64,000 bases of DNA, from contig CP154956.1 in assembly GCA_039621445.1 (NCBI GenBank), forward strand, positions 39,086,553-39,150,552. Direction: 5' to 3'. Each line of letters begins with the position of its first letter. Within the stretch, counting starts at the first letter, position 1. A model generated the notes under the pieces. The model saw nothing but the letters and a program-made list of their open reading frames with translations. It was not told the origin of the DNA and searched no databases. Origin of the DNA: Euglena gracilis. Lineage: Eukaryota > Euglenida > Euglenophyceae > Euglenales. Positions 1-13,992 of this stretch are shown here, one piece after another. The translations under genes and the position numbers were made by a program.

Positions 1-1286
1 TGTATGTATGTATGTATGTATGTATGTATGTATGTATGTATGTATGTATGTATGTATGTATGTATGTATGTATGTATGTATGTGTATGTATGTATGTATG
101 TATGTATGTATGTATGTATGTGTATGTATGTATGTATGTATGTATGTATGTATGTATGTATGTATGTATGTATGTATGTATGTATGTATGTATGTATGTA
201 TGTATGTATGTATGTATGTATGTATGTATGTATGTATGTATGTATGTATGTATGTATGTATGTATGTATGTATGTATGTATGTATGTATGTATGTATGTA
301 TGTATGTATGTATGTATGTATGTATGTATGTATGTATGTATGTATGTATGTATGTATGTATGTATGTATGTATGTATGTATGTATGTATGTATGTATGTA
401 TGTATGTATGTATGTATGTATGTATGTATGTATGTATGTATGTATGTATGTACGTATGTATGTATGTATGTATGTATGTATGTATGTATGTATGTATGTA
501 TGTATGTGTATGTATGTATGTATGTGTATGTATGTATGTATGTATGTATGTATGTATGTATGTATGTATGTATGTATGTATGTATGTATGTATGTATGTA
601 TGTATGTATGTATGTATGTATGTATGTATGTATGTATGTATGTATGTATGTATGTATGTATGTATGTATGTATGTATGTATGTATGTATGTATGTATGTA
701 TGTATGTATATATGTATGTATGTATGTATGTTTGTATGTATGTATGTATGTATGTATGTATGTATGTATGTATGTATGTATGTATGTATGTATGTATGTA
801 TGTATGTATGTATGTATGTATGTATGTATGTATGTATGTATGTATGTATGTATGTATGTATGTATGTATGTATGTATGTATGTATGTATGTATGTATGTA
901 TGTATGTATGTATGTATGTATGTATGTATGTATGTATGTATGTATGTATGTATGTATGTATGTATGTATGTATGTATGTATGTATGTATGTATGTATGTA
1001 TGTATGTATGTATGTATGTATGTATGTATGTATGTATGTATGTATGTATGTATGTATGTATGTATGTATGTATGTATGTATGTATGTATGTATGTATGTA
1101 TGTATGTATGTATGTATGTATGTATGTATGTATGTATGTATGTACGTATGTATGTATGTATGTATGTATGTATGTATGTATGTATGTATGTATGTATGTA
1201 TGTATGTATGTATGTATGTATGTATGTATGTATGTATGTATGTATGTATGTATGTATGTATGTATGTATGTATGTATGTATGTATG
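1..1286. repeat. (TGTA)n tetranucleotide satellite, left array
   Basis: The unit TGTA/ATGT is repeated almost without interruption from the window edge to about 1286. Occasional variants occur (a dropped TA giving tgtgta, single A or C substitutions). Any reading frame of ATGT is open and encodes Met-Tyr-Val-Cys, so long open frames here are artefacts. The array continues beyond the left edge, so its length is unknown. It has the same strand and phase as the array at 9143-13363. Confidence 0.99.
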
Positions 1287-4200
1287 ACCACCCCGACGTC
1301 GTACCGCTTCAACGTCAGCGGGGTGGTGAACATCGTTCCTGCCAACTGTCAGGAAAGGTGGCCAAGAGTACGACAACCCCCCATTTTTCTTCCCGATATA
1401 TGCATTTTTTCAACCCCCCCATTGTCTGAAGCCACCGGAACGTAATTTGTTTTCACTTGGTGTCCGCTTCATGTTTCCATTTTCTAATCCAATGCTCGTT
1501 GTATCTTATTTATTGTCCATTGGAAGTTGCCCTGCTGAAGATCACTGTTGTCCATTTTCCAGAGCGCTCGGGTGCATTTGCGCCTAACCGATTTATTCAT
1601 GGGTAATTTCTCAGCTGATGTTTTACAACCCCGTGCTGCTGCCCGTCACACACGGTGCAGACATATTCTGATATTATGTCTTCCTCACTGCGGCGTCTTT
1701 TAAGTCCAACCAATGACTAGTGTCCCGTTGGATGGGTTTCCCTTTATATGTGTCCATTATACCCTTCAAAAACGAGCTCAACGTTTTGGACAAATAAAAT
1801 AATGACATTTCTACCACAGCCACTCCAAGGCTTCGGCGTTGGTGTGGCGTTCAGCTTTAACCTCGGCGCAGCTGGTGGGGTTACTATCTTTCCGAAACCT
1901 GGCGAAAGCGTTTTTCTTTGTGGAGAATGATCGAAACTTGAATGAGGACCATTTCACTTGAGGTAAACATATCCCATGCGTACGTTGTCGCACTCTGTTT
2001 TTCAGCCACTTCAGCATTGCATCTCCAAATGCCTGTTTTTCCTCGCAGAAGGTCTGGGATTTCGCCACTTCAACCTTTCTTTATCCAAGCCAAAATAACG
2101 TTTTCTATGCTGCAGCAGCGTTTTTGTTTTGTTGTTAAATTGGTGGGTGCAATGCACATTGCCAGCTTTTCACACCACAGGGGGAAAAACCCCTCTGCAT
2201 TTACGTCCCCAAATACCTCGTCAATTTCTTCCATCAGCCAATTATTATTATTTTATAGTATTGGCCTGCGAACAAGTCGAACAGTTATGTCAGTACCGCT
2301 GGTGCATCCTTCATTTTCGCTTAATGTTTATATCCGTGCATTCCTACTCCAGCCCGATCTCGTCGTCTCCCCTCGTCGAGGCCACCCTAATTGTTTCCCG
2401 ACCTGTTTCCTTTGCAATGCCCGTTTCAGCATCCGTTTTCTTCAACCCTTGCTGCCTCATCCAACCCTGTGGCGTCCATGACCCTCTTCCCAGCCGTACC
2501 TGTTTCAGCAGCAGCTGCCACCCCTCCCCTTCAGTTCCAGTCCATCCGTACCTGTCTCAGCATCAGCTGCCTCCCCCCCTCCAGTTCCACCCCATCAGTC
2601 TCTGAGTCTTCGGCCCAGCATCCGATGCTGAACCCCAATCACTCCCGTCACTCCGAAGGATCCTCCCCCTGGTCGTGTCCAGGTCCCTACATACCACCAC
2701 CACCATTGTGGCATGCCTCTCAGAAGCCGCTGCTTCCCGCCATCCATTTCCTCCAACCTGTCCGTTTCCCGGCCCACGCCATCTGAACCGGTCATGGCCG
2801 AGCAAATGCCTTCAGGTGATTCGGTGTTCACCATTTCAGCCAGCACATCAGAGCTCGACACATTTCTGTAGGGCTGCATGGAAATTTCACATAAGTCAGT
2901 TCAGGGGGCACTCCTCGGACATCATCACACCTTATAACATTCTCCCGCCATCCGTGTGTTCTGATTTTTCCATTGCTCAATACATGTGCCTGCAATGCTC
3001 CATCCCCCTACAACAAACCAGGCGCCTCCATGTCTTCTTCCCCAGCCGTGCCAGTGTCAGCTGCCCTCCCTCACCCTTCAATCAACCAGCCGGCATCCGC
3101 TGCCCTCCTCCCTCAATCAGCCCAGACCATATCTCCTCCCGTGGCCAAATCCGTGTCAGGAGCAGCAGCCTTCCTGCTGCTCCACACATCCACCCGGATG
3201 TGTCCATGTCCTTTCCTCTGGTCAGGCCAAGTCGGCAACAACTGCCCTTCCTCTCCTCATCCAATGTGTCCCTGTCCTCCATGCAAGTGTCAGTGTCAGT
3301 TCGCCAATCTTTTCCTCCAAATTGTCTCATCCAACGCCCCCGTCAGCCTTGCTTTTCTACTCAGTGTCTGCTCCATACTTCGCATTGCAGCACGATGTAG
3401 TGCTGCCGACATATCGCACCCAGAATCATCCCCCAGTCCCCTCCCCCAAAGCAGTCTGGCATTCAGAAGGGATGATGGCCATCAAACATGAGTTATCGAC
3501 CCCGCTAATTTTATGCTGAACGTTGGTTGTCATAATGTTCATCAGATGCACCTAGAACTGTAAATAACACACATTAACACCTTTGCCAGATCACCAACCT
3601 CTCCAGCTCAGTTCGTCCAAAGCCCCCATGATTTTGCAACCGCAAAATTTGGTTCAGCACCAATCTGAGCAAAACGGCGATTATTGTGTACCATTAGATA
3701 TTGTCCCTTTCTGCCGCATTCCCTACCCCCAAAGTTTTTTTTGTGTTACCGGTTTGTAGCTTAAGTTGCACCTGCGGGCGGCAGGTCCAGTCTATCTCTG
3801 CTCTGCATCAGAAGATACCGATGTTCCCCTCATCATCCGGATCCACCGTCGACCTGCCCGAGCTATGCTTGAATGTGTTGCAGTCATTTATCGCCAATGG
3901 TGGGCATCCCCCATCGCAACATGCCATTTTTTGAGCAGTTTTGTAAAGGTCACTTTTTATCCCCTCCCGTGAACCCCCATGTCCACAGGCGAGGAGCAGC
4001 CTATGCGAATCTTGGGAGTTGGTTTTTGATGCACCACTTCCCTGTGCTCCCCCCTCCCAGAAGTGGCTGAGTCAGCCATAGTCCCTACTCACCCCACCGT
4101 GGGAGGAGTGTTCTCTCTTTTCCATTGAATAATCTGCCAGGCCCAAGTCAGATACCCTCCCTCTCTCCGCAACAACCCAGCAGCCTCATAAATCCTTCCC

Positions 4201-7200
4201 CGGCCGTGCAATTGTCAACACCAGCTGCCCCCCCTCCCCTTTCAATCAATATCAGCTGAGTCCATGTCCTCTTCCCCAGCCGTACCTGTGTCAGCACCAG
4301 CTGCCCTCCCTCCCCTTAAACCAACCAGCCGAGTAGATGTCCCCCACCCCGGCCGTGCCCGTGACACTTTTAACTGCCCTCCCTCTCCCTTAACCAGCCC
4401 AATCCAAGTCTCCTCCCCAGGCCGTGGCCCGTGTCAACAGCAGCCGCCTTCCTCCATCCCTACACAACCACCCAGTTGTGCCCATGTGCTCGTCCCTAGT
4501 CGGGCCCAGTCAGCGACAGCTGCCTTTCCCGTCCTCACCCAACGGGTTGCCACGTCCTCCATGCCAGTGTTAATATCAGTTGTCCGACCCTCCCCCCAAT
4601 CGTGCCACCCAATGCCTCCATCACAGTCACGCTTTTCTACTCCAGTGTCAGCACCATATATCGCATAGCAGCACATTGTGGTGCTGTTGAAACATCACAG
4701 CCAAGTTCATTCCTGGAGTTTCGTGGTTCCTCTTATCCCCCCCCCAATCAGTCTGGGTGAGCAACAGATTCAGTAAGGATGTCGGCAAAGGCCATCAGCC
4801 ATGAGTTTATCGACCAAATTAATTTGATGCTGACCATCGGTTGTCATAACGATCAACGGAAATCCCTGGAGCTGTAAATATCACACATAAACGGATCACC
4901 AACTTCCCTAGCCCTGACTGTCCAATGCCCCAATGATTTTTCAACCGGAGAGGGATAATTGTCCTCTTTTTCATTCCTTTCTCACAAGAGATTTTCCAGC
5001 TGTCTCTCTGTGTCAGGCATCTCTTACCAGAAAATGTCACGCAACATATGTGATCTCACACATATAGCATACCACAGACCTTGAGATATTCCCATTTGCA
5101 CTGCCCCCCTCCTGGAATCATAAAATCAGCTGGCTGACCAAATGACGTATCGCCTGTTCAAAATTGGCGTTATTTTCAGCATTGTTTCTCACATTTTTAT
5201 GGATAAATGCGAAGGTCTTGCTTGTATTTAATTTTGTGCTTTCATTCAGCTTCTCTTCAAAAATTTCTCGCTAATCTTTTAGATGACAACTCGTTGGGAA
5301 GTAATTCTATTTTTTAAGCAAATTATATAATTCAAGTCAGATGCTGCAAATGATTAATCCCATCCCATATGTCCATGGGTGCTATACAACGATTTTGTTG
5401 TCCCCATAACGTGCAGAGATACAGGTTGTTGCTGATCACTCGCTATTTGCTATAATGGATTTGTCTCCGCATCCCCTCATTTTTCTGTTTTGACTCAGCC
5501 GCCGTGTTGTTCCCCTCATGGCTATATTGACTGACTGAACCTCATAAACGTGGTGGTTAAATTTCAAAGGGTGGTTGCGCTATCACTGAATCACCGCATT
5601 GTTTGCTTGTTCTGTGATGGTTGCACCTCTGCGCTCCTTTGAACCGCAGGGTCTCAATCACAGGTTTTTTGTGCCCCTGAAATCTGAATTTTGACCAGTT
5701 CAAGTGACCATGTGGCCAACGTTCTGGATTTTCTGTTCCAAACCAGGGGAAAATTATTGCATAGAAAATCTGTCCATACGTCTCATTTAGCTGCAATGCC
5801 CGGTCTTCCGAGATCAAAAAAAAAATCACCCAACTGGTCATTTTGCCAGAGTTTGGAACCCCCCCACTCCACGGCTTTATCATTTTTATAATGTGGGGTG
5901 ATCTGAAGCGCCGGAGCGTCCGAATACCCACTTTTTCACATAGTTGTGGCTAAAAATTTTGCTTGGCTTCCTTGTGACATCTCAGACGAGTTATCCCCAG
6001 GAGTTTATGACGAGTTGTTGTCCAGATGAATGAAGACAGGGCTGTGCAGATTGAAAATTGAACACAGGCAGAGCCACACATAGGTCCTTGGGCTGCACAC
6101 ATTCTGATCCAACCCTCACAAATGATGCATTGTGTAATTGTCATTCGACTCAATGCAGGCAAGCCAATGCAACGTGCTGCGAACTCCCAAAGCATTGTTT
6201 ATTTAGAAATGAACAAAAGAGGAAGCCACTTCCTGCCTTCCATTATTCTTTTGATTCACTCTTCAACTTTTTATGGTGTCCCAATGCTTCAAGGATGGCT
6301 CATGTGGTTGGCAGCTGATTGATATTGGTGCCCCATCAACATCCGAACCATGACGTTCCAAAGTTGTACTTTTTTTTAATATCCACTAGTGATTAATGGT
6401 GTGCAACCCTGAATCCTTGTCTGAGCAAATGGCAGTTTTGACAAATGTCATTCTGGAAGACACGTAATCATATGTGGCTGTTTTTTTTTATATGTGAACC
6501 ACTATACAGCAGCAAATCTGTATGCCCCCTTCACTGTATCGCCCATCGGCCGGGCTTTCCGGCATCCTTTTTGGTCATCCATGGAAAATTTTCTCAGTTT
6601 CAGCCTCAGCCTCAGTTTTGAATGGCCTCACACCATAAGCTCACCACAGAGTCACCGCTTTTCCGGCCATTGTTTTCCTAATCACATTTCTCCTACTGCC
6701 AGCTTTGACATAACCGAAGGAGGGTCAGGTGAAGGAGAGTGCAAGGACGCAAGCTAGTTACCATCTTCATAATACCAGGATTGGTCACAAAGCCATGTCA
6801 TTCAGGGGAAGCTCTCGTGACGTCTTTTCTCGCTTTGGTTATCTTGGGTCAATGCTTATGTGGAACGGAGCCTGGCAAATGCGTTGCAAACCCAGAAACG
6901 TTATAAAAAACCCTCTCTTTTTTTCTTTTGATGGAGGAATTTTCCATGTGGACTTGGGCAAACCCTTCTTCCCACTCACCAGAGACGAGTTGAAATTCGA
7001 TTACATCTCACTGTTGGCACTTACTGGTTTTCATGTCTGTGGCATTCATTTTTTCCCATTGCAATCTGCACACAACCTGGCATATGAATATGTGTAAGGT
7101 CTTATAGGCTCTCATTTGTTAATTTTCACTCCTCCCGTGTGTCTCTATATCCTAAGGAGAAGCAATGGTGAGGGTCCATAGATGGGTGCGTGGTGGGACA

Positions 7201-8600
7201 GTGATGGCCAGTAGGCTATTGGTTGCAAAGGTTATTCCAGCATGCCGCAACGCCCACCCCTGCAGCCTCATGGAGCACCCTGCAGTCCTGCGCTCCGGGG
7301 TGCCATTTGTGTTACTGATTGGCCACACGTTCTTTTAGCTTTTCTCTGTCCCTGTCCGACTGCCAGGGAGTTTATCTTGCCATCCATGTCCTCTCAACAG
7401 TGTCATGGGGATCCCATCCTTTTTGTCTCAATTAACAATTTACCACATCTTTGTGCCTTTAAATTTTGGCTCAATCCGGGCAGGCTTTTGCTACAGAAGG
7501 CGGGATTGAAGGGGCGGTGGCACCGGATGCCGACCGCTTTTACGTGCGGATTACGGCCTCTTCATGGAATCAGCATGTTGCAGTAAACATTGGAATATTT
7601 CCCTTCGATCAGGGTTTGATCGCTCACGAGGCCGGCCAATGGGCAGTACAACATATTCTCTCAGGCTTATCTCCTGTTCATTCAGCATTTTTTTCTTTTT
7701 AATGCTCACCTAGCATTATGCCATGGGGCATTTCTATCCTCTTGAATTTTGGTGGAAAAAAACCACATCCCCCAATCCGCCCAACTGATTTTTCCGCTGG
7801 AGACACACCACCCTCCAAACGGGATCCAGTCTGCTCGGAGTCTTTATGGCAGCATAATCACATTTGCACCCGCCCTCCTGCTATCTCCCCCATCATCCCA
7901 CCAGCCGTACCTGTGTCTCCCCCAGTGTTGACCTCAGCCTCCGTTTCGTGACAATCCATCGGGTATCGGACCGTCATATCTTTCTTTTTCCCCATCACGC
8001 CTCCTCCAACGCTTGGTCTGGGGGTCATCCGTCCTGCAGGACCTTCCCGCCCACCAGGATTTTGGTGGCACTCGGACTGTTTCGCCACCGCTGGTGGCTT
8101 GGGTTTACAATCAGTAGCAACTGAGAGCCAACACGCTTTCTGGTTCCCTGAGCCATTCCCGTTGACAAAAAGGGGAGCCTAGGACAGTGTATAAGCTTTT
8201 CTGTCCACTTTGGGTTAGTGGTACATCAACTTCTCCCTTCCCCTCTTTGTCTAGTCCACACATCCCTCCCGGCAAGCCTGGGTACGGTTGGCTTTTCCAG
8301 AAGTTATATTCCAAAAATGGCTCTCATGAGCGGTTCGGTTACCCCCTGCCACCTGCTTTCCGTTCGTCTAACGGCAGGGTTTGGGGCAGGGTAAACTGGC
8401 TTGGTCACGCTGCCCTGGCAAGTGAAATGAGTATGCAACCACGCAAGGCAAGGCGGGGCTCTGAAGCAATTTTGACCAAAAAACAAAACCAATTTTGGCC
8501 TTGCCCAAATTAATTGTGTGCAAGGTCAGCTGGGTATCAAAAAGGCGCTCATACCAGACAGATATTTGGGTGTTTGATGTGCTGACATTTTATAAAGCGA
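1287..8600. other. Gene-free spacer between satellite arrays
   Basis: About 7.3 kb of mixed composition lying between the two satellite arrays. The open frames are short, overlap on both strands and show no recognisable domain. C-rich stretches at about 2340-3500 and 4190-4690 give proline/serine-rich false frames. Apart from the diverged duplication described separately, I see no gene, RNA gene or transposon hallmark here. Confidence 0.6.
2476..4990 (+). repeat. Diverged direct duplication of a C-rich segment
   Basis: A segment starting at about 3027 and ending near 3690 recurs, diverged, at about 4260-4990. Both copies open with a tccatgtc...cccagccgt...gtcagc block, share a run ending in a tatcgca...gcagcac block, and then share a tail containing atgagtt...atcgacc...ggttgtcataa. 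The offset is about 1.23-1.28 kb. A shorter third copy of the opening block lies at about 2476-2580 and fragments at about 4190 and 7880. Identity looks moderate and no coding frame is conserved, so this is probably an old tandem duplication or a decayed repeat family. Confidence 0.65.
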
Positions 8601-9142
8601 CTGCACAGTGCGGTCATCAGGGTGCCCAAATAATTTCCTCAAATCTCAGATGGGGTTGACAGGTCTACTCACACACTGCTGGGGGCCTCACATCATGCGC
8701 ATGCACAGCCTGGGAAGCCGTTTTGGAAGAAAGCAATTTGTCAAGAGACTGTCATGCAGTTGCCGTGTGCATTTGGAATCATTTCATATGTTTTGTCCCC
8801 GCCTCGCTCTCTGTCCATCATGGTCCTGCACAGGGGAGGGGCACTCTGTCCCATCCGCGGCGCTGGGGGGATCCTGGACCAACGGCTCGCCCTGTCGCGG
8901 CAGCCTTGCTCCGGGCAGTCTGCCCAGCACGCGTGGCAAGAATGGGGGGGGGGAACCCTGGCCCCGGCGCCGGGCCTGTCTTGGCGGGGACCAATCCATG
9001 GGTCTCCACTTGGCAGGGGTTGACGGCATCCATGTCCCTGCAGGCGGGGCTTGGTCGCCTCACTGCCATGGTGGACGGGGAGGGGCCACTCAGCGCATGC
9101 TGTGTGACCTCCCGGTCCTGGCCACCACACACAAAAAAAAAG
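8601..9142. other. GC-rich flank of the second satellite array
   Basis: A GC-rich stretch of about 0.5 kb with no convincing coding frame. It ends in cacacaca followed by a run of A and then directly the ATGT satellite. Open frames that run from here into the satellite owe their length to the satellite. Confidence 0.5.
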
Positions 9143-10628
9143 TATGTATGTATGTATGTATGTATGTATGTATGTATGTATGTATGTATGTATGTATGTA
9201 TGTATGTATGTATGTATGTATGTATGTATGTATGTATGTATGTATGTATGTATGTATGTATGTATGTATGTATGTATGTATGTATGTATGTATGTATGTA
9301 TGTATGTATGTATGTATGTATGTATGTATGTATGTATGTATGTATGTATGTAGGTATGTATGTATGTATGTTAATTATGTATGTATGTATGTATGTATGT
9401 ATGTATGTATGTATGTATGTATGTATGTATGTATGTATGTATGTATGTATGTATGTATGTATGTATGTATGTATGTATGTATGTATGTATGTATGTATGT
9501 ATGTATGTATGTATGTATGTATGTATGCATGTATGTACGTACGTATGTATGTATGTATGTATGTTTGTATGTATGTACGTATGTATGTATGTATGTATGT
9601 ATGTATGTATGTATGTATGTATGTATGTATGTATGTATGTATGTATGTATGTATGTATGTATGTATGTATGTATGTATGTATGTATGTATGTATGTATGT
9701 ATGTATGTATGTATGTATGTATGTATGTATGTATGTATGTATGTATGTATGTATGTAGTATGTATGTATGTATGTATGTATGTATGTATGTATGTATGTA
9801 TGTATGTATGTATGTATGTATGTATGTCTGTATGTATGTATGTATGTATGTATGTATGTATGTATGTATGTATGTATGTATGTATGTATGTATGTATGTA
9901 TGTATGTATGTATGTATGTATGTATGTATGTATGTATGTATGTATGTATGTATGTATGTATGTGTGTATGTATGTATGTATGTATGTATGTATGTATGTA
10001 TGTATGTATGTATGTATGTATGTATGTATGTATGTATGTATGTATGTATGTATGTATGTATGTATGTATGTATGTATGTATGTATGTATGTATGTATGTA
10101 TGTATGTATGTATGTATGTATGTATGTATGTATGTATGTATGTATGTATGTATGTATGTATGTATGTATGTATGTATGTATGTATGTATGTATGTATGTA
10201 TGTATGTATGTATGTATGTATGTATGTATGTATGTATGTATGTATGTATGTATGTGTATGTATGTATGTATGTATGTATGTATGTATGTATGTATGTATG
10301 TATGTATGTATGTATGTATGTATGTATGTATGTATGCATGCATGTATGTACGTACGTATGTATGTATGTATGTATGTATGTATGTATGTATGTATGTATG
10401 TATGTATGTATGTATGTATGTGTGTATGTGTATGTATGTATGTATGTATGTATGTATGTATGTATGTATGTATGTATGTATGTATGTCTGTATGTATGTA
10501 TGTATGTATGTATGTATGTATGTATGTATGTATGTATGTATGTATGTATGTATGTATGTATGTATGTATGTATGTATGTATGTATGTATGTATGTATGTA
10601 TGTATGTATGTATGTATGTGTATGTATG

Positions 10629-10660
<32 letters not shown>

Positions 10661-11885
10661 TGTATGTATGTATGTATGTATGTATGTATGTATGTATGTA
10701 TGTATGTATGTATGTATGTATGTATGTATGTATGTATGTATGTATGTATGTATGTATGTATGTATGTATGTATGTATGTATGTATGTATGTATGTATGTA
10801 TGCATGTATGTACGTACGTATGTATGTATGTATGTATGTTTGTATGTATGTACGTATGTATGTATGTATGTATGTATGTATGTATGTGTGTATGTGTGTA
10901 TGTATGTATGTATGTATGTATGTATGTATGTATGTATGTATGTATGTATGTATGTATGTATGTATGTATGTATGTATGTATGTATGTATGTATGTATGTA
11001 TGTATGTATGTATGTATGTATGTAGGTATGTATGTATGTATGTATGTATGTATGTATGTATGTATGTATGTATGTATGTATGTATGTATGTATGTATGTA
11101 TGTATGTATGTATGTATGTATGTATGTATGTATGTAGGTATGTATGTATGTATGTTAATTATGTATGTATGTATGTATGTATGTATGTATGTATGTATGT
11201 CTGTATGTATGTATGTATGTATGTATGTATGTATGTATGTATGTATGTATGTATGTATGTATGTATGTATGTATGTATGTATGTATGTATGTATGTATGT
11301 ATGTATGCATGTATGTATGTATGTATGTATGTATGTATGTATGTATGTATGTATGCGTGTGTATGTATGTATGTATGTATGTATGTATGTATGTGTGTAT
11401 GTATGTATGTATGTATGTATGTATGTGTATGTATGTATGTATGTATGTATGTATGTATGTATGTATGTATGTATGTATGTATGTATGTATGTATGTATGT
11501 ATGTATGTATGTATGTATGTATGTATGTATGTATGTATGTATGTATGTATGTATGTATGTATGTATGTATGTATGTATGTATGTATGTATGTATGTATGT
11601 ATGTATGTATGTATGTATGTATGTATGTATGTATGTATGTATGTATGTATGTATGTATGTATGTATGTATGTATGTATGTATGTATGTATGTATGTATGT
11701 GTATGTATGTATGTATGTATGTATGTATGTATGTATGTATGTATGTATGTATGTATGTATGTATGTATGTATGTATGTATGTATGTATGTATGTATGTAT
11801 GTATGTATGTATGTATGTATGTATGTATGTATGTATGTATGTATGTATGTATGTATGTATGTATGTATGTATGTATGTATGTATG

Positions 11886-11916
<31 letters not shown>

Positions 11917-13363
11917 TGTATGTATGTATGTATGTATGTATGTATGTATGTATGTATGTATGTATGTATGTATGTATGTATGTATGTATGTATGTATGTA
12001 TGTATGTATGTATGTATGTATGTATGTATGTTATGTATGTATGTATGTATGTATGTATGTATGTATGTATGTATGTATGTATGTATGTATGTATGTATGT
12101 ATGTATGTATGTATGTATGTATGTATGTATGTATGTATGTATGTATGTATGTATGTATGTATGTATGTATGTATGTATGTATGTATCTATGTATGTATGT
12201 ATGTATGTATGTATGTATGTATGTATGTATGTGTGTATGTATGTATGTACGTGCGTATGTATGTATGTATGCATGTATGTATGTATGTATGTATGTATGT
12301 ATGTATGTATGTATGTATGTATGTATGTATGTATGTATGTATGTATGTATGTATGTATGTATGTATGTATGTATGTATGTATGTATGTATGTATGTATGT
12401 ATGTATGTATGTATGTATGTATGTATGTATGTATGTATGTATGTATGTATGTATGTATGTATGTATGTATGTATGTATGTATGTATGTATGTATGTATGT
12501 ATGTATGTATGTATGTATGTATGTATGTATGTATGTATGTATGTATGTATGTATGTATGTATGTATGTATGTATGTATGTATGTATGTATGTATGTATGT
12601 ATGTATGTATGTATGTATGTATGTATGTATGTATGTATGTATGTATGTATGTATGTATGTATGTATGTATGTATGTATGTATGTATGTATGTATGTATGT
12701 ATGTATGTATGTATGTATGTATGTATGTATGTATGTATGTATGTATGTATGTATGTATGTATGTATGTATGTATGTATGTATGTATGTATGTATGTATGT
12801 ATGTATGTATGTATGTATGTATGTATGTATGTATGTATGTATGTATGTATGTATGTATGTATGTATGTATGTATGTATGTATGTATGTATGTATGTATGT
12901 ATGTATGTATGTATGTATGTATGTATGTATGTATGTATGTATGTATGTATGTATGTATGTATGTATGTATGTATGTATGTATGTATGTATGTATGTATGT
13001 ATGTATGTATGTATGTATGTATGTATGTATGTATGTATGTATGTATGTATGTATGTATGTATGTATGTATGTATGTATGTATGTATGTATGTATGTATGT
13101 ATGTATGTATGTATGTATGTATGTATGTATGTATGTATGTATGTATGTATGTATGTATGTATGTATGTATGTATGTATGTATGTATGTATGTATGTATGT
13201 ATGTATGTATGTATGTATGTATGTATGTATGTATGTATGTATGTATGTATGTATGTATGTATGTATGTATGTATGTATGTATGTATGTATGTATGTATGT
13301 ATGTATGTATGTATGTATGTATGTATGTATGTATGTACGTATGTATGTATGTATGTAGGTATG
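9143..13363. repeat. (TGTA)n tetranucleotide satellite, right array with higher-order structure
   Basis: About 4.2 kb of ATGT repeats. Rare variants mark internal duplications. A taggta...ttaatt pair at 9351/9371 recurs at 11135/11155, an offset of 1784 bp for both marks. A gcatg...acgtacg...gttt cluster at 9528-9566 recurs at 10803-10841, an offset of 1275 bp for both marks. A third gcatgcatg...acgtacg variant lies near 10335. The array ends abruptly at a truncated retrotransposon. Confidence 0.98.
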
Positions 13364-13496
13364 CAGGGTTGAATTGTTTTCGTATTTTTGTTCATTTTAT
13401 TTTGCGCATTTTCTGGATTTTTGGGAAAATGCGCATTTTGCGCATTTTTTTTCGCATTTTTATGCTCATTTTCTGGATGTTTTCCTCCAAAATCGC

Positions 13497-13992
13497 GGCT
13501 TTGGCTGATTCCTTCGATCTGTCGTTGGAATTTGATGCGTTTTTATCAAAAGGGCATGCGCGCTTATCGCGATATAGGTCGCGACATTCCAACGCGTTTC
13601 TAAAATTCTGGGGTGACACGGTGCTGTGGATGCACCCTCACGCAAAACTCATCAAGGATGTGGTGGAGAAAATCCTCTGCGATGAAGCGCGAGGAGCTCT
13701 CCTCGTACCCGTCAATCCGAATGCGGATTGGTTTCATCAATTATCCTATGTGTGTTTCCATTGGTGGGAGTTACCCGCTATTGTACCACTATTTGAAGAT
13801 TTTTGTGGTATATTATTACCACCTGTTAAGGAAGTCATTTTTCGCGTTTGTTTCTTTGACGCATTCGGAAGATCCGACTTGCGTGTGGCAAGATACCTCG
13901 GGACGGATGGGAATGCCACTCCCTCAACGCAGATTTCTGCAGTCATTGAAAGTGCGGACCAACACCCCAAGTCTGCTGACTACTGTTCGTGA
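13497..13992 (+). pseudogene. E1 Dam-like methyltransferase-type domain (pol fragment)
   Basis: The open frame from the satellite border to a TGA at 13990-13992 encodes a segment with FDAF near 13531 and, about 33 residues later, W-M-H-P-H at 13627-13641. After that comes a hydrophobic strand with the pattern ARGALLVPV, and then WF. The arrangement matches the DLFAS ... NPPW ... IL-P-W pattern of Dam-like domains in DIRS elements. The same block in E2 reads HPP. In E1 the second proline of the catalytic-type motif is replaced by His, so activity is unlikely. After the TGA the frame continues straight into RT, so this is one broken polyprotein. Confidence 0.7.

Noticed and set aside
1811-2068. 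Minus-strand 85-codon frame with lysine/arginine-rich sequence
   Set aside because: No domain, no supporting neighbours, and length expected by chance in this composition.
8741-9132. Minus-strand GC-rich frames before the right array
   Set aside because: Overlapping frames on both strands with no splice or domain evidence; typical of GC-rich non-coding DNA.
4-13358. Very long open frames encoding Met-Tyr-Val-Cys or His-Thr-Tyr-Ile repeats
   Set aside because: A 12-base period of ATGT has no stop in any frame of either strand, so these are satellite artefacts.
9143-13363. CRISPR-like or telomeric array
   Set aside because: A 4-bp unit without spacers and not a known telomere motif. It is a plain satellite.
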